A DNA stretch of 64,000 bases. It comes from Porticoccus sp. (GTDB lineage: Bacteria > Pseudomonadota > Gammaproteobacteria > Pseudomonadales > Porticoccaceae). This document shows positions 40,618 to 49,420 of the stretch, in pieces. Numbering within the stretch: position 1 is the first letter of the stretch; every line of letters starts with the position of its first letter. The notes under the pieces were generated by a model. That model was not told the DNA's origin. It ran no database searches and worked only from the letters and a program-made list of their open reading frames with translations. The stretch spans positions 1-64,000 of the forward strand of contig JALRJN010000064.1 of assembly GCA_023261185.1 (NCBI GenBank), given 5' to 3'. The position numbers and the translations under genes are program-made.

Positions 40618-41231
40618 CAGTTTTCGCCCTCGCTCTCACCCTGCTCATCAAACAGGTGTCCCAACTTCCCAGCCTTGGTAGCCAGGTAATACAGATTATG
40701 CGGATTGCGCCCCGTCTGCAGCGCCAGACGCTCGGTCACATGAATCCCCAGCTGCTCAAGCGCTTCAACCTTGCGCGGATTGTTAGTCAGCAGTTTTACC
40801 TGAGCAATGTTCAGGTGCCGCAACATAGAACGACAAATACTGTAGTCTCTCATATCGGCACCGAAACCCAGCCTTTCATTGGCCTCAACGGTATCGGCAC
40901 CCTGATCCTGAAGGTGGTAAGCCTTGATCTTATTAATTAGCCCGATACCTCTTCCCTCCTGCCGCAGATATAAAATGGCCCCCCGCCCCTCAGCGGAGAT
41001 CCGGCGCATGGCTTCTTCCAATTGCGCACCGCAATCGCAGCGCACACTGAACAGGGCATCCCCGGTCAGACATTCGGAATGAATACGAAGCAGTACCGGT
41101 TCACCATCGGCAACATCACCCATGGTGATGGCGACATGCTCTTTATCACTGACCGTGTCTTCAAAGCCATGAATATCAAACACGCCCCAACGAGTAGGAA
41201 GTTTGGAGCTTTCAACAAAACGGAGTGTCAC
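40617..41231 (-). CDS. ribA: GTP cyclohydrolase II
   Basis: This is the first enzyme of the GTP branch of riboflavin synthesis. It is a 204-residue stand-alone protein. The zinc cysteines C54, C65 and C67 ([18 protein letters not shown]) sit at the E. coli positions, and [16 protein letters not shown] is intact. It supplies the activity missing from the RibBX fusion in the main riboflavin operon. It is coupled to hisF and separated from the upstream protease gene by 142 bp. Confidence 0.96.
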   Translation of the reverse strand: MTLRFVESSKLPTRWGVFDIHGFEDTVSDKEHVAITMGDVADGEPVLLRIHSECLTGDALFSVRCDCGAQLEEAMRRISAEGRGAILYLRQEGRGIGLINKIKAYHLQDQGADTVEANERLGFGADMRDYSICRSMLRHLNIAQVKLLTNNPRKVEALEQLGIHVTERLALQTGRNPHNLYYLATKAGKLGHLFDEQGESEGEN

Positions 41232-41373
41232 TTAAGACTCCTAAAGATCAGGCGGGTGGCTATTTTAGCCGGGATACACATTGAGTAAAGTGAAGCCGGT
41301 AATTTTCAATACTAAACAATGGACTAACGGGCTGCCGAACCACATTTACGATTCTGTCACTACAGGGATTTCA

Positions 41374-42012
41374 TCAAAACTTGGTTCTCAACACCATCAC
41401 TCCTTCCTCTTCGCTCATTTCCACACGGCTGAGGAAGCTGTTTCCCAACAAAATCTGTGAGGGAAAATCACCAACTACGACTGTCGCATCCACCTGGTTC
41501 AGGGTGATATTACCGATAGTCAGTTTCTGTAACGGTATATGGTAGGCATTGACGATACCCCCTGCCGTGCTGGCGGAGCCCTTGCGACCGCGGCGAAAAT
41601 TCACGCCCAACTGCTCGGCATGGTGCAAATTCATGGCGATGGAAGTGGCGCCTGTATCCACCATAAAATCTGCCGGACGGCCATTGATAAAACCGCTTAC
41701 AAAATAGTGGCCATTTTCTGCCCGGGGGATTCTCACCTCCGCCATTTCAGCGGCCTGAAAACTGGAAGAAATATGGTCCGACAGGACCAGTGTCATTTGC
41801 CTACCATCAAACTCGACAACAGCGCGGCGACTGTTGCTGTCGATCAACGTTACACCCTCGGGGCTGGTCTGACCCTGCTTCAACAAACGCTGCTTGCCAT
41901 TAATCACCAGCACTGCACTGCCACCAAACAGGCCATTCACACGGATATCCGCCGCCCAGCACGGACTGGCGAACAGTCCCATCAACACAAATGCTACGAC
42001 AAGTCCCTTCAT
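41374..42012 (-). CDS. Retropepsin-like clan AA aspartic protease
   Basis: This 212-residue exported protein has a signal peptide (about 1-20, ending PCWA) and a C-terminal retroviral-type aspartyl protease domain. The catalytic aspartate is D119 in DFMVDTGATSIAMN, and YFVSGFINGRPA and ILLGNSFLSRVEM are the flanking family elements. Members are presumed to act as homodimers in the periplasm. The physiological substrate is unknown. The ATG at 42012 is preferred over a start six codons earlier because it gives the proper signal peptide. It is possibly co-transcribed with pgpA, which ends 22 bp upstream. Confidence 0.87.
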   Translation of the reverse strand: MKGLVVAFVLMGLFASPCWAADIRVNGLFGGSAVLVINGKQRLLKQGQTSPEGVTLIDSNSRRAVVEFDGRQMTLVLSDHISSSFQAAEMAEVRIPRAENGHYFVSGFINGRPADFMVDTGATSIAMNLHHAEQLGVNFRRGRKGSASTAGGIVNAYHIPLQKLTIGNITLNQVDATVVVGDFPSQILLGNSFLSRVEMSEEEGVMVLRTKF

Positions 42013-42034
42013 GGCCAGCACCCCCGGCAATTCC

Positions 42035-42523
42035 CTAAATCATCCATTGCGACGCAGAAAACAGTATCGCCCAGGCGAACAAACCTGCCAACAGGTCATC
42101 TACCATGATACCCACCCCCCCATGCACCTGGCGGTCCAGCCAGCTAATGGGCCACGGCTTCCAAATATCAAACAGACGAAACAGGACAAAACCGGCCAAT
42201 GCCCAGGACCAGGAGGCTGGCAATGCAGTCATGGTCAACCAGTAACCAGCTATTTCATCCCAGACAATACCGGGATGATCATGCACCCCCATATCACGAG
42301 CGGTTTTACCGCAGAGGTAGAAACCCAGCAGGGACACCGCAACCACCACCCCGATATAGGTATAGAGCGGCAGGGCTGCCAGCAATGGCCACAGCACAAG
42401 CGCCACCACAGTGCCAGCCGTACCCGGCCCCTTCGGCGCCAAACCACTGCCAAAACCAAACGCCAGAAAATGCACCGGGTTTTTCAGCAGCTGGGAAAAC
42501 TTCGGGTTAATGCGATGATCCAT
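42035..42523 (-). CDS. pgpA: Phosphatidylglycerophosphatase A
   Basis: This membrane phosphatase makes phosphatidylglycerol. The 162-residue protein has four hydrophobic segments and the family motifs FGSGLAPKGPGTAGT, DHPGIVWDEIAGYW and GGVGIMVDDLLAG. The position after thiL is conserved in gammaproteobacteria (nusB-thiL-pgpA). Confidence 0.95.
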   Translation of the reverse strand: MDHRINPKFSQLLKNPVHFLAFGFGSGLAPKGPGTAGTVVALVLWPLLAALPLYTYIGVVVAVSLLGFYLCGKTARDMGVHDHPGIVWDEIAGYWLTMTALPASWSWALAGFVLFRLFDIWKPWPISWLDRQVHGGVGIMVDDLLAGLFAWAILFSASQWMI

Positions 42524-42578
42524 AATCTATCTGCCGGTTGAGCACATCAAAACAGGGGGAGAACACCCCGTAGCCACC

Positions 42579-43544
42579 TCAATTAAAATGCTGATATCCC
42601 TTGCGGGCAACCGTCTGAACCTGACCCTCAGCATCGAGACAGACTATGCCAGGCTCTGATGTCATAAGGCCAATCCGGGTCGCCAGCAACTCTCCACGAT
42701 GAATCATGCCATCAACGAGAGACTGCTTGCTCTCAGGCACGGTAAAACACAGCTCATAATCATCGCCGCCCGAGAGTATCCAGGATTGCAATTGGTCTGG
42801 GTTAACAGCTTCCGCTAGCCAAGGTGCGACTGGCACCTGTTGCAACTGTAGCTCAGCGCCCAAGCCACTGCACTCGGCGATATGCCCAAGATCTGCCAGC
42901 AGCCCGTCGGAAACATCGATGGCCGCCGAAGCCACTCCCCGCAGTTTCCTGCCCACGGTTAACCTCGGTTCTGGCCGATAAAACCGTTTTAGCAGCACCT
43001 CTCGCTGGGAGTCATTGTAGGAACAACCGGGAGAAAAGACTTGCAGCGCCGCTGCACCCTCGCCCAGGGTCCCCGTGACATAGACACCATCACCAGCTTG
43101 CGCACCACCCCTGACCAGCGCCTGCCCCCTTGAAACAGTGCCCATCATCTGAATGGAGATACTCAGTGGTCCGGCAGTGGTATCGCCACCCACCAGGGCA
43201 CAGCCGAAATGTTGGGCATCCTCGGCCAGCGCTTCGGAAAAGGCCTGCAGCCAATCAGGCTCGGCCTGCGGCAGAGTCAACGCAAGGGTAAACCAACGGG
43301 CGTCTGCCCCCATGGCTGCCATATCACTGAGATTCACCCGTAAAGTGCGGTGAGCAATATCTTCAGGCGCGGCATCCTGCGGAAAATGAACCCCGGCGAC
43401 CAGGGTATCGACACTGACCACCAATTGCTGGTCTGGGCTGATGTCCAGCACTGCCCCATCATCACCCACACCCAGCGCCACACCCTCGACACCACCCACC
43501 GAAGAGAAGTACTGCTTAATCAGCGCAAATTCACTCAGGGACAT
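42579..43544 (-). CDS. thiL: Thiamine-monophosphate kinase
   Basis: This enzyme phosphorylates thiamine monophosphate to the active cofactor. Starting at MSLSEFALIKQYF it has 321 residues. The nucleotide and metal sites are in GVGDDGAVLDI, VGGDTTAGPLSISIQMMG, DVSDGLLADLGHIA and SGGDDYELCF. It sits between nusB and pgpA in the conserved order. Confidence 0.96.
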   Translation of the reverse strand: MSLSEFALIKQYFSSVGGVEGVALGVGDDGAVLDISPDQQLVVSVDTLVAGVHFPQDAAPEDIAHRTLRVNLSDMAAMGADARWFTLALTLPQAEPDWLQAFSEALAEDAQHFGCALVGGDTTAGPLSISIQMMGTVSRGQALVRGGAQAGDGVYVTGTLGEGAAALQVFSPGCSYNDSQREVLLKRFYRPEPRLTVGRKLRGVASAAIDVSDGLLADLGHIAECSGLGAELQLQQVPVAPWLAEAVNPDQLQSWILSGGDDYELCFTVPESKQSLVDGMIHRGELLATRIGLMTSEPGIVCLDAEGQVQTVARKGYQHFN

Positions 43545-43574
43545 GGGGCACCGCAACAGGTGTGCGACGACGTA

Positions 43575-44015
43575 TTAACGTCGCCGCTCGGCCTTGACCT
43601 CAATAGCGCGATGGGTAGCCGCCACTTTATCGAGAATGCCGTTGATGTATTTGTAGGCATCCGTGGGGCCGAAGGTTTTTGCAAGGTTCACAGCTTCGTT
43701 GATGGCCACCTTGTAGGGAATATCAATCCGGAAACACAGCTCGTAACAACCCATTCTCAACAGTGCCCTGGAGATTGGGTCCAGATCCTTGGACTGGCGG
43801 TCGAGGTGGCTTTCATAGGCGGCATCCACTTCATCCAGCTTTTGTGGAATACCGTGCAATAACTCACGAAAATACTCGGTGTCCACTTTGCGCATATCGT
43901 TGTCGGTGAAAAATTCCGCTTCAATACTGTGCAGATCCGAGCCGGATAATTGCCACTGATACAAGGCCTGTACCAGCAGTTGACGGGCTTTCTTTCGGGT
44001 AGAGGGAAGTGACAC
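43575..44015 (-). CDS. nusB: Transcription antitermination factor NusB
   Basis: This partner of S10 (NusE) binds boxA RNA in rRNA antitermination. The 146-residue protein has the helical fold signature ARQLLVQALYQWQLSG, the central LDPISRALLRMGCYEL, and INEAVNLAKTFGPTDAYKYINGILDKVA. It follows ribH by ten bases, the standard ribH-nusB pairing. Confidence 0.96.
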   Translation of the reverse strand: MSLPSTRKKARQLLVQALYQWQLSGSDLHSIEAEFFTDNDMRKVDTEYFRELLHGIPQKLDEVDAAYESHLDRQSKDLDPISRALLRMGCYELCFRIDIPYKVAINEAVNLAKTFGPTDAYKYINGILDKVAATHRAIEVKAERRR

Positions 44016-44025
44016 GTATTGGCTC

Positions 44026-44496
44026 CTATAGCTGGCGAAACAGACTAATCATTTCCAGCGCTGTCAGCGCAGCTTCTTCACCCTTGTTTTCGGCATTGTC
44101 GCCGGAACGCTCCTGCGCCTGGGCCAGGGTATCCGTGGTCAACACACCAAATGCAATCGGCAGCCCTTCGCGCAGGGCGACTTCGCCAATACCCCGGGTG
44201 GTTTCCCCCGAGACATACTCGAAGTGAGGTGTTCCACCGCGGATCACACAACCGAGTGCAATCACCGCATCGAAACGGCCTGACTGCGCCAGCTTGCTGC
44301 AGGCCAGAGGCAATTCAAAGGCCCCCGGCACACGGAACACATGCACATCCTTTTCGGCAATGCCGTGGCGCAGTAATGCACGCTGCGCACCCTGCAAAAG
44401 ACTTTCGGTGATCTGGCTGTTCCAACGTGCGACGGCAATCGCCACTCTGGCACCATCGATATTAAAGCTGCCCTCATCGGGCCGGTATTCACTCAT
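44026..44496 (-). CDS. ribH: 6,7-dimethyl-8-ribityllumazine synthase
   Basis: This is the penultimate enzyme of riboflavin synthesis, condensing the pyrimidine and butanone-phosphate branches. It has 156 residues. VPGAFELPLACSKLA, IALGCVIRGGTPHFEYV and FGVLTTDTLAQAQERSG are the active-site blocks. The 48 bp to ribBX contains no riboswitch-like structure. Confidence 0.96.
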   Translation of the reverse strand: MSEYRPDEGSFNIDGARVAIAVARWNSQITESLLQGAQRALLRHGIAEKDVHVFRVPGAFELPLACSKLAQSGRFDAVIALGCVIRGGTPHFEYVSGETTRGIGEVALREGLPIAFGVLTTDTLAQAQERSGDNAENKGEEAALTALEMISLFRQL

Positions 44497-44544
44497 GCTG
44501 TTATCCGACTTGTTTCTGTTCCTGGCTGCGCTAACGCTCAGCCA

Positions 44545-45657
44545 TCAATCACAATTAATGTATTCCACCACTTCCAGGTCAAAACCGGATATCCCGGTAA
44601 ACCTGAAGGGTGCGCTCATCAGTCGCATTTTATGTACCCCCAGATCCATCAGAATCTGCGAGCCGGTACCCACCTGCTGATAAACCACATCCGCAGCGCG
44701 TTGAGGCTGCGAAGGCAAGTTGCTGAGCATCTCGTCCACACTGGCATCGATATCATCGGCAGTTTCCGGATAGTAGATAAACACCACCACGCCCCGGCCT
44801 TCCTCGGCCACTTTCTCCATAGCGCGGGACAAGCTCCAGCTGCGGTAGCCGTCACCGGGTTCCATGGCAAACAGGTCCCGGGCTGACTTGTTGATATGCA
44901 CACGCACCAACGGTGGTTCACCATTGGCCACATCACCCATCACCAACGCAAAGTGCTTTTCGTTGCGGGCACTATCCAGGTAAGTCTTGAGAACGAACTC
45001 CCCGTAATGGGTCTGGATGGGACGCTCGTTGATGCAGTTGATGGTCTTCTCGGTGACCAGGCGGTAGTGGATCAGGTCGGCAATGGTGCCGATCTTCAGG
45101 TTGTGCCTGGCGGCAAAGGCCTCCAGGTCGGGACGGCGCGCCATGGTACCGTCATCATTCATAATTTCGACAATCACCGCCGCTTGCTCGAACCCCGCCA
45201 TACGCGCCAGATCACAGCCTGCTTCGGTATGCCCGGCGCGGCTCAACACGCCACCACGCTCTGCCCTCAACGGGAAAATGTGTCCGGGCTGAACAATATC
45301 CTGGGGGCGAGCATTGCTTGCCACGGCAGCCTGTACGGTGCGCGCCCGGTCGGCAGCGGAAATACCGGTGGTCACACCCTCGGCCGCCTCGATGGAAACG
45401 GTGAAATTGGTACCATGACCAGACTTGTTTGAGTCCACCATCAACGGCAGATTAAGCTGCTGGCAACGCTCTTCGGACAAGGTCAGGCAGATCAACCCAC
45501 GTCCGTGGGTGGCCATAAAGTTGATATCCTCAGGCCGCACCATGGTAGCGGCCATCACCAGGTCGCCCTCGTTCTCGCGATCCTCATCATCCATCAGGAT
45601 CACCATCTTGCCCTGACGAATATCCGCAACCAGTTCTTCAATACTGTTCAAAGCCAT
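44545..45657 (-). CDS. ribBX: RibBX: DHBP synthase fused to a degenerate GTP cyclohydrolase II domain
   Basis: The N-terminal half (about 1-200) is an intact 3,4-dihydroxy-2-butanone-4-phosphate synthase, with DDEDRENEGDLV, DSNKSGHGTNFTVSIEA and RAGHTEAGCDLARMAG. The C-terminal half (about 205-370) resembles GTP cyclohydrolase II but lacks the three zinc cysteines: the region reads VHINKSARDLFAMEPGDG, and the RQEGRG block is EEGRGVVVFIYYPE. This matches the RibBX variant described in Proteobacteria. A separate functional ribA lies 3.3 kb downstream. The start is MALNSIEEL; two codons further upstream are possible. Confidence 0.93.
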   Translation of the reverse strand: MALNSIEELVADIRQGKMVILMDDEDRENEGDLVMAATMVRPEDINFMATHGRGLICLTLSEERCQQLNLPLMVDSNKSGHGTNFTVSIEAAEGVTTGISAADRARTVQAAVASNARPQDIVQPGHIFPLRAERGGVLSRAGHTEAGCDLARMAGFEQAAVIVEIMNDDGTMARRPDLEAFAARHNLKIGTIADLIHYRLVTEKTINCINERPIQTHYGEFVLKTYLDSARNEKHFALVMGDVANGEPPLVRVHINKSARDLFAMEPGDGYRSWSLSRAMEKVAEEGRGVVVFIYYPETADDIDASVDEMLSNLPSQPQRAADVVYQQVGTGSQILMDLGVHKMRLMSAPFRFTGISGFDLEVVEYINCD

Positions 45658-45694
45658 AAACAATTGCCGTCAATCTTGTTTGTGTATTTGTCTG

Positions 45695-46303
45695 TCAGGC
45701 ATCTGCCGCACCATCACCCTGCAGCAAGCGCTCCAGGTAACGGGCGATCAGATCCACCTCCAGATTCACGCGGGTACCCGCTCTATAGGTGCCCATCACC
45801 GTTTTCTCAAGGGTATGGGGCACGATATTCAGTTCGAACTCAGCGCCTTCCACCTTGTTTACCGTGAGACTGGTGCCATCCACCGTGATGGATCCCTTGT
45901 GGGCGATATATTTAGCCAGCTCACGGGGTGCACGTAGCCTGAAGCGTTCTGAGCGCGCATCCGGATGGCGACTTACCACCTCCCCGATCCCGTCCACGTG
46001 GCCTGACACCATGTGCCCACCCATACGCGTTTGCGGAGTCAGCGCCTTCTCCAAATTAACTTTCGTACCCACGCCCCAGTCACCCACTGTGGTCAGTGAC
46101 AAGGTTTCTGCGGAGACATCCGCCACATAGCCATCACCAGGCATTTCTACCACCGTGAGACAGACACCGTTGGTACTAATGCTGTCACCCAGCGCGATAT
46201 CGCTCATACCCAGATCGTTAGTTTTTATCCGCAATCGCAGATCGCCGCCCTTTTCCTCGCAGGCCGCCACTTCTCCAACTGCTTCAACAATACCCGTGAA
46301 CAC
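45695..46303 (-). CDS. ribE: Riboflavin synthase alpha subunit
   Basis: This enzyme dismutates two lumazine molecules to riboflavin. The 202-residue protein has the N-terminal MFTGIVEAVGEV and two tandem lumazine-binding barrels. The duplicated blocks are SISTNGVCLTV (first repeat) and GSITVDGTSLTVNKV (second), with GGHMVSGHVDGIG between. It lies between ribD (31 bp) and ribBX (37 bp) in the operon. Confidence 0.96.
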   Translation of the reverse strand: MFTGIVEAVGEVAACEEKGGDLRLRIKTNDLGMSDIALGDSISTNGVCLTVVEMPGDGYVADVSAETLSLTTVGDWGVGTKVNLEKALTPQTRMGGHMVSGHVDGIGEVVSRHPDARSERFRLRAPRELAKYIAHKGSITVDGTSLTVNKVEGAEFELNIVPHTLEKTVMGTYRAGTRVNLEVDLIARYLERLLQGDGAADA

Positions 46304-46334
46304 TTATGCTTTCTCCACTTGCGCCCGTGACTTT

Positions 46335-47444
46335 TCAGTTTATACCCTGTGCCGGAACGGGATGTGCCGTAATACGCCAGTCATCCCCAACGGGCTGAAT
46401 ATCCACAATCTTAACTGACACTGCATCGGACATATTTTCCAGAGGCAGTGCCAACAGGGGCCGAGCCAGACTGCCCAACAGTTTGGGGGCCATATAGATG
46501 ATCAACTCATCCGCCAGCCCTGCAGCGATAAATGCCCCTGCCAGTTTGGCGCCGGCTTCAACCAGCACCTCATTGCATTCACTGGTGGCCAGCACTTTCA
46601 GCAACGCTTTCAGATCAACCCGACCTTTGCCGTTGTCCAGCACCACCACCTCAGCGCCCGGCAGCTGTCCCCTTTGGGCACTAGCCACCAGCGTGTCGCC
46701 GCCATCCGTCAATAATTGTGCATCCCTTGGGGTACGCAACTTACTGTCCACCACCACCCGCAGAGGTTGGTCCCGGGCAATATCTGCTGCATTTTCCAGA
46801 TGCAACTCGGTCGGCCTCACGGTGAGGGCCGGGTTATCGAGTAACACGGTGCCCACACCAGTAATGATCGCTGAACTGCGAGCCCGCAAACGCTGCACAT
46901 CACTACGGGCAGCAGGCCCGGTAATCCACTGACTCTCGCCACTGGCCATAGCTGTGCGACCATCCAGGCTCATGGCCAGTTTTACCCTTACCCAGGGCAA
47001 ACCGAGCCGCTGTCGTTTGATAAAACCGGGATTCAAGGTCATTGCTTCTGCTTCAAGCACGGGTCCATCAACCAAAATTCCTGCCTGACGCAACGCTTCC
47101 AGCCCCCGGCCCGACACATTCGGGTTCGGGTCCTGCATACCGTAGACCACCCGACTGACACCAGCCTTGATCAGGGCATTGGCACAGGGAGGGGTTCGCC
47201 CCTGATGACTGCAGGGTTCCAGTGTCACATAGGCAGTGGCACCCCGAGCCAGCTCTCCGGCCACCGCCAGAGCATTCACCTCTGCGTGGGCTTCTCCGGC
47301 ACGACGATGCCAGCCCTCGCCCACCACCTGATCACCATGGGCAATGACACAGCCCACCGAGGGATTCGGCATAGTCGTGTAACAACCCCGAGCGGCCAGT
47401 TCAACCGCCCTGGCCATGAGACTGGCATCCAGGGTGTCTGACAT
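46335..47444 (-). CDS. ribD: Bifunctional riboflavin deaminase/reductase RibD
   Basis: This carries out the second and third steps of the GTP branch of riboflavin synthesis. The 369 residues consist of a zinc deaminase (about 1-145; HAEVNAL and PCSHQGRTPPC are the zinc motifs) and an NADPH-dependent reductase (about 148-365; RVKLAMSLDGRTAMASGESQWITG). The ATG at 47444 is chosen, with AGGGA in the end of nrdR as ribosome site. The gap to nrdR is five bases, so the two are in one transcript. Confidence 0.96.
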   Translation of the reverse strand: MSDTLDASLMARAVELAARGCYTTMPNPSVGCVIAHGDQVVGEGWHRRAGEAHAEVNALAVAGELARGATAYVTLEPCSHQGRTPPCANALIKAGVSRVVYGMQDPNPNVSGRGLEALRQAGILVDGPVLEAEAMTLNPGFIKRQRLGLPWVRVKLAMSLDGRTAMASGESQWITGPAARSDVQRLRARSSAIITGVGTVLLDNPALTVRPTELHLENAADIARDQPLRVVVDSKLRTPRDAQLLTDGGDTLVASAQRGQLPGAEVVVLDNGKGRVDLKALLKVLATSECNEVLVEAGAKLAGAFIAAGLADELIIYMAPKLLGSLARPLLALPLENMSDAVSVKIVDIQPVGDDWRITAHPVPAQGIN

Positions 47445-47449
47445 TACCG

Positions 47450-47923
47450 TCAATCCCTACTGCTCTCAGGAAGGTTTTGCTCCAGGCGGTCCAGCTCGGC
47501 GCGGAACTCACTGAGGTCCTGGAAGCTGCGGTAAACCGATGCAAAGTGCACATAGGCCACTTCATCCAGTTCCCGTAAATGTTCCATCACCAGCTCACCG
47601 ACCATACGGGAGGTTACTTCACGCTCACCGGTCGCCCGCAACTGGTGCTGAATCTGTGAAATGGCACCTTCAATGCGCTCAATGCTCACCGGACGTTTTT
47701 CCAGCGCCCGCAGCAGTCCTGCACGCAGTTTCTCTTCATCAAAGGGTTCGCGGGTTTCATCCTGTTTGATCACCCGTGGCATCAATAGCTCCGGCATCTC
47801 GTAGGTGGTAAACCGCTCTTTGCAGGACAAGCATTCACGGCGACGGCGCACCTGACCACCTTCGGCCACCAGTCGCGAATCGATCACCTTGGTTTCATCG
47901 GCATTACAGAAGGGACAATGCAT
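47450..47923 (-). CDS. nrdR: Transcriptional repressor NrdR
   Basis: This zinc-ribbon/ATP-cone repressor of ribonucleotide reductase genes has 157 residues. The four zinc cysteines are in [13 protein letters not shown] and [14 protein letters not shown]. The ATP-cone begins [22 protein letters not shown]. It leads the riboflavin operon, the usual nrdR-ribD pairing. No NrdR box was recognised in the window. Confidence 0.97.
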   Translation of the reverse strand: MHCPFCNADETKVIDSRLVAEGGQVRRRRECLSCKERFTTYEMPELLMPRVIKQDETREPFDEEKLRAGLLRALEKRPVSIERIEGAISQIQHQLRATGEREVTSRMVGELVMEHLRELDEVAYVHFASVYRSFQDLSEFRAELDRLEQNLPESSRD

Positions 47924-48015
47924 GGCTCAAGCCACCTGTTTGAACTGGGGCGCATGGTACCACATTTTGGCTGCCAGCCCGCTTGCAGCGCCGTTTCACC
48001 AGCATAGGGCGAAAG

Positions 48016-48041
48016 ACAAAAAAGCCCCGCCTAAGCGGGGC
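48016..48041 (-). terminator. Rho-independent terminator of glyA
   Basis: GCCCCGC-CTAA-GCGGGGC (48024-48041) is followed on the minus strand by TTTTTTGTC. It separates glyA from the nrdR-rib operon. Confidence 0.88.
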
Positions 48042-48062
48042 CACGAGAGACTTTAACAAGGC

Positions 48063-49322
48063 TTAGCTGTATACCGGGAAACGGCCACAGATCTCCAACA
48101 CCTTGGCCTTGGTCGCAGGAATCACTTCTTCAGAAGTGCCATTCTCCAGGCTGTCCAGCACATCGCAGATCCAGTGAGCCAGCTGCACGCTCTCTTCCTC
48201 TTTGAAACCGCGGGTAGTGATCGCGGGCGTGCCCACACGCAAGCCGGAAGTAATGAAGGGTGAACGGGGATCATTGGGCACCGCGTTTTTGTTGACGGTG
48301 ATATAGGCGCGACCGAGGGCCTCGTCCGCATCCTTACCTGTGTATTCCTTGCCGATCAGGTCCACCAGCATCAGGTGGTTCTCTGTACCCTTGGAGACGA
48401 TGTTAATGCCGCGCTCCATGAACGTGGCCGCCATCGCTTTGGCATTCTTCACAACCTGCTGTTGGTAGGTCTTGAACTCATCGCTCATGGCTTCCTTGAA
48501 GGAGACTGCCTTGGCTGCGATCACATGGCACAGTGGGCCACCCTGACCACCGGGGAATACCGCAGAGTTGATCTTCTTGGCCAGATCTTCGCTGTTGGTG
48601 AGGATGATGCCTCCACGCGGACCGCGCAGGGTTTTGTGAGTGGTAGACGTCACCACATCGGCAAACGGCATCGGGTTCGGGTAAACGCCTGCGGCAATCA
48701 GGCCGGCTACGTGGGCCATATCCACCATCAGATAAGCGCCAACTTTGTCGGCGATATCGCGGAAACGCTGCCAGTCGAGGATGCCGGAATAGGCGGAGAA
48801 ACCGGCGACGATCATTTTCGGCTTGTGTTCCTGGGCCAGGGCTTCCACTTGGTCGTAATCGACCAGGCCGGTTTCCGGGTTCAACCCGTACTGCACAGCA
48901 TGGTAGATCTTGCCGGAGAAGTTTGGCTTGGCACCGTGGGTCAGGTGACCACCGGCATCGAGACTCATACCCAGCACAGTGTCACCGGGCAGGCACAGGG
49001 CCTGGTACACGGCACTGTTGGCCTGTGAACCGGAGTGTGGTTGCACGTTGGCAAAACCCGCACCAAACAGTTGCTTGACCCGTTCGATGGCCAGCTCTTC
49101 CGTCTCGTCGACAAACTCACAACCGCCGTAATAACGCTTGTGGGGATAGCCCTCGGCGTACTTGTTGGTGAGTTTGGTACCCTGAGCCGCCATAACAGCG
49201 GGACTGGTGTAATTCTCGGAAGCGATCAGCTCAAGATGCTCTTCCTGGCGCTGCTCTTCCTGCTGGATGGCAGCCCAGATTTCCGGGTCAAAACTGGCAA
49301 TGGTGACGTCTTTATCGAACAT
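48063..49322 (-). CDS. glyA: Serine hydroxymethyltransferase
   Basis: This PLP enzyme converts serine and tetrahydrofolate to glycine and methylene-THF. The ATG giving [16 protein letters not shown] (419 residues) matches the family N-terminus. The PLP lysine is K230 in [32 protein letters not shown] and QPHSGSQAN are further active-site blocks. A 23-codon upstream extension in frame lacks family resemblance and is left out. The gene is monocistronic, bounded by its own terminator. It is upstream of nrdR, an arrangement common in gammaproteobacteria. Confidence 0.97.
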   Translation of the reverse strand: MFDKDVTIASFDPEIWAAIQQEEQRQEEHLELIASENYTSPAVMAAQGTKLTNKYAEGYPHKRYYGGCEFVDETEELAIERVKQLFGAGFANVQPHSGSQANSAVYQALCLPGDTVLGMSLDAGGHLTHGAKPNFSGKIYHAVQYGLNPETGLVDYDQVEALAQEHKPKMIVAGFSAYSGILDWQRFRDIADKVGAYLMVDMAHVAGLIAAGVYPNPMPFADVVTSTTHKTLRGPRGGIILTNSEDLAKKINSAVFPGGQGGPLCHVIAAKAVSFKEAMSDEFKTYQQQVVKNAKAMAATFMERGINIVSKGTENHLMLVDLIGKEYTGKDADEALGRAYITVNKNAVPNDPRSPFITSGLRVGTPAITTRGFKEEESVQLAHWICDVLDSLENGTSEEVIPATKAKVLEICGRFPVYS

Positions 49323-49420
49323 GGATCTCACACTGGTGGTTGGCCTGAAAAAAGAGCGTAAATTGTACACAAATCCACCAGTGAATCCCACGCTAAAAAT
49401 GCCCTAAACGACCCCGGAAT

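Noticed and set aside
46304..47449. FMN riboswitch in the riboflavin operon
   Set aside because: Spacers between nrdR, ribD, ribE, ribBX and ribH are 5-48 bp, too short for the element, and glyA is separated by its own terminator.
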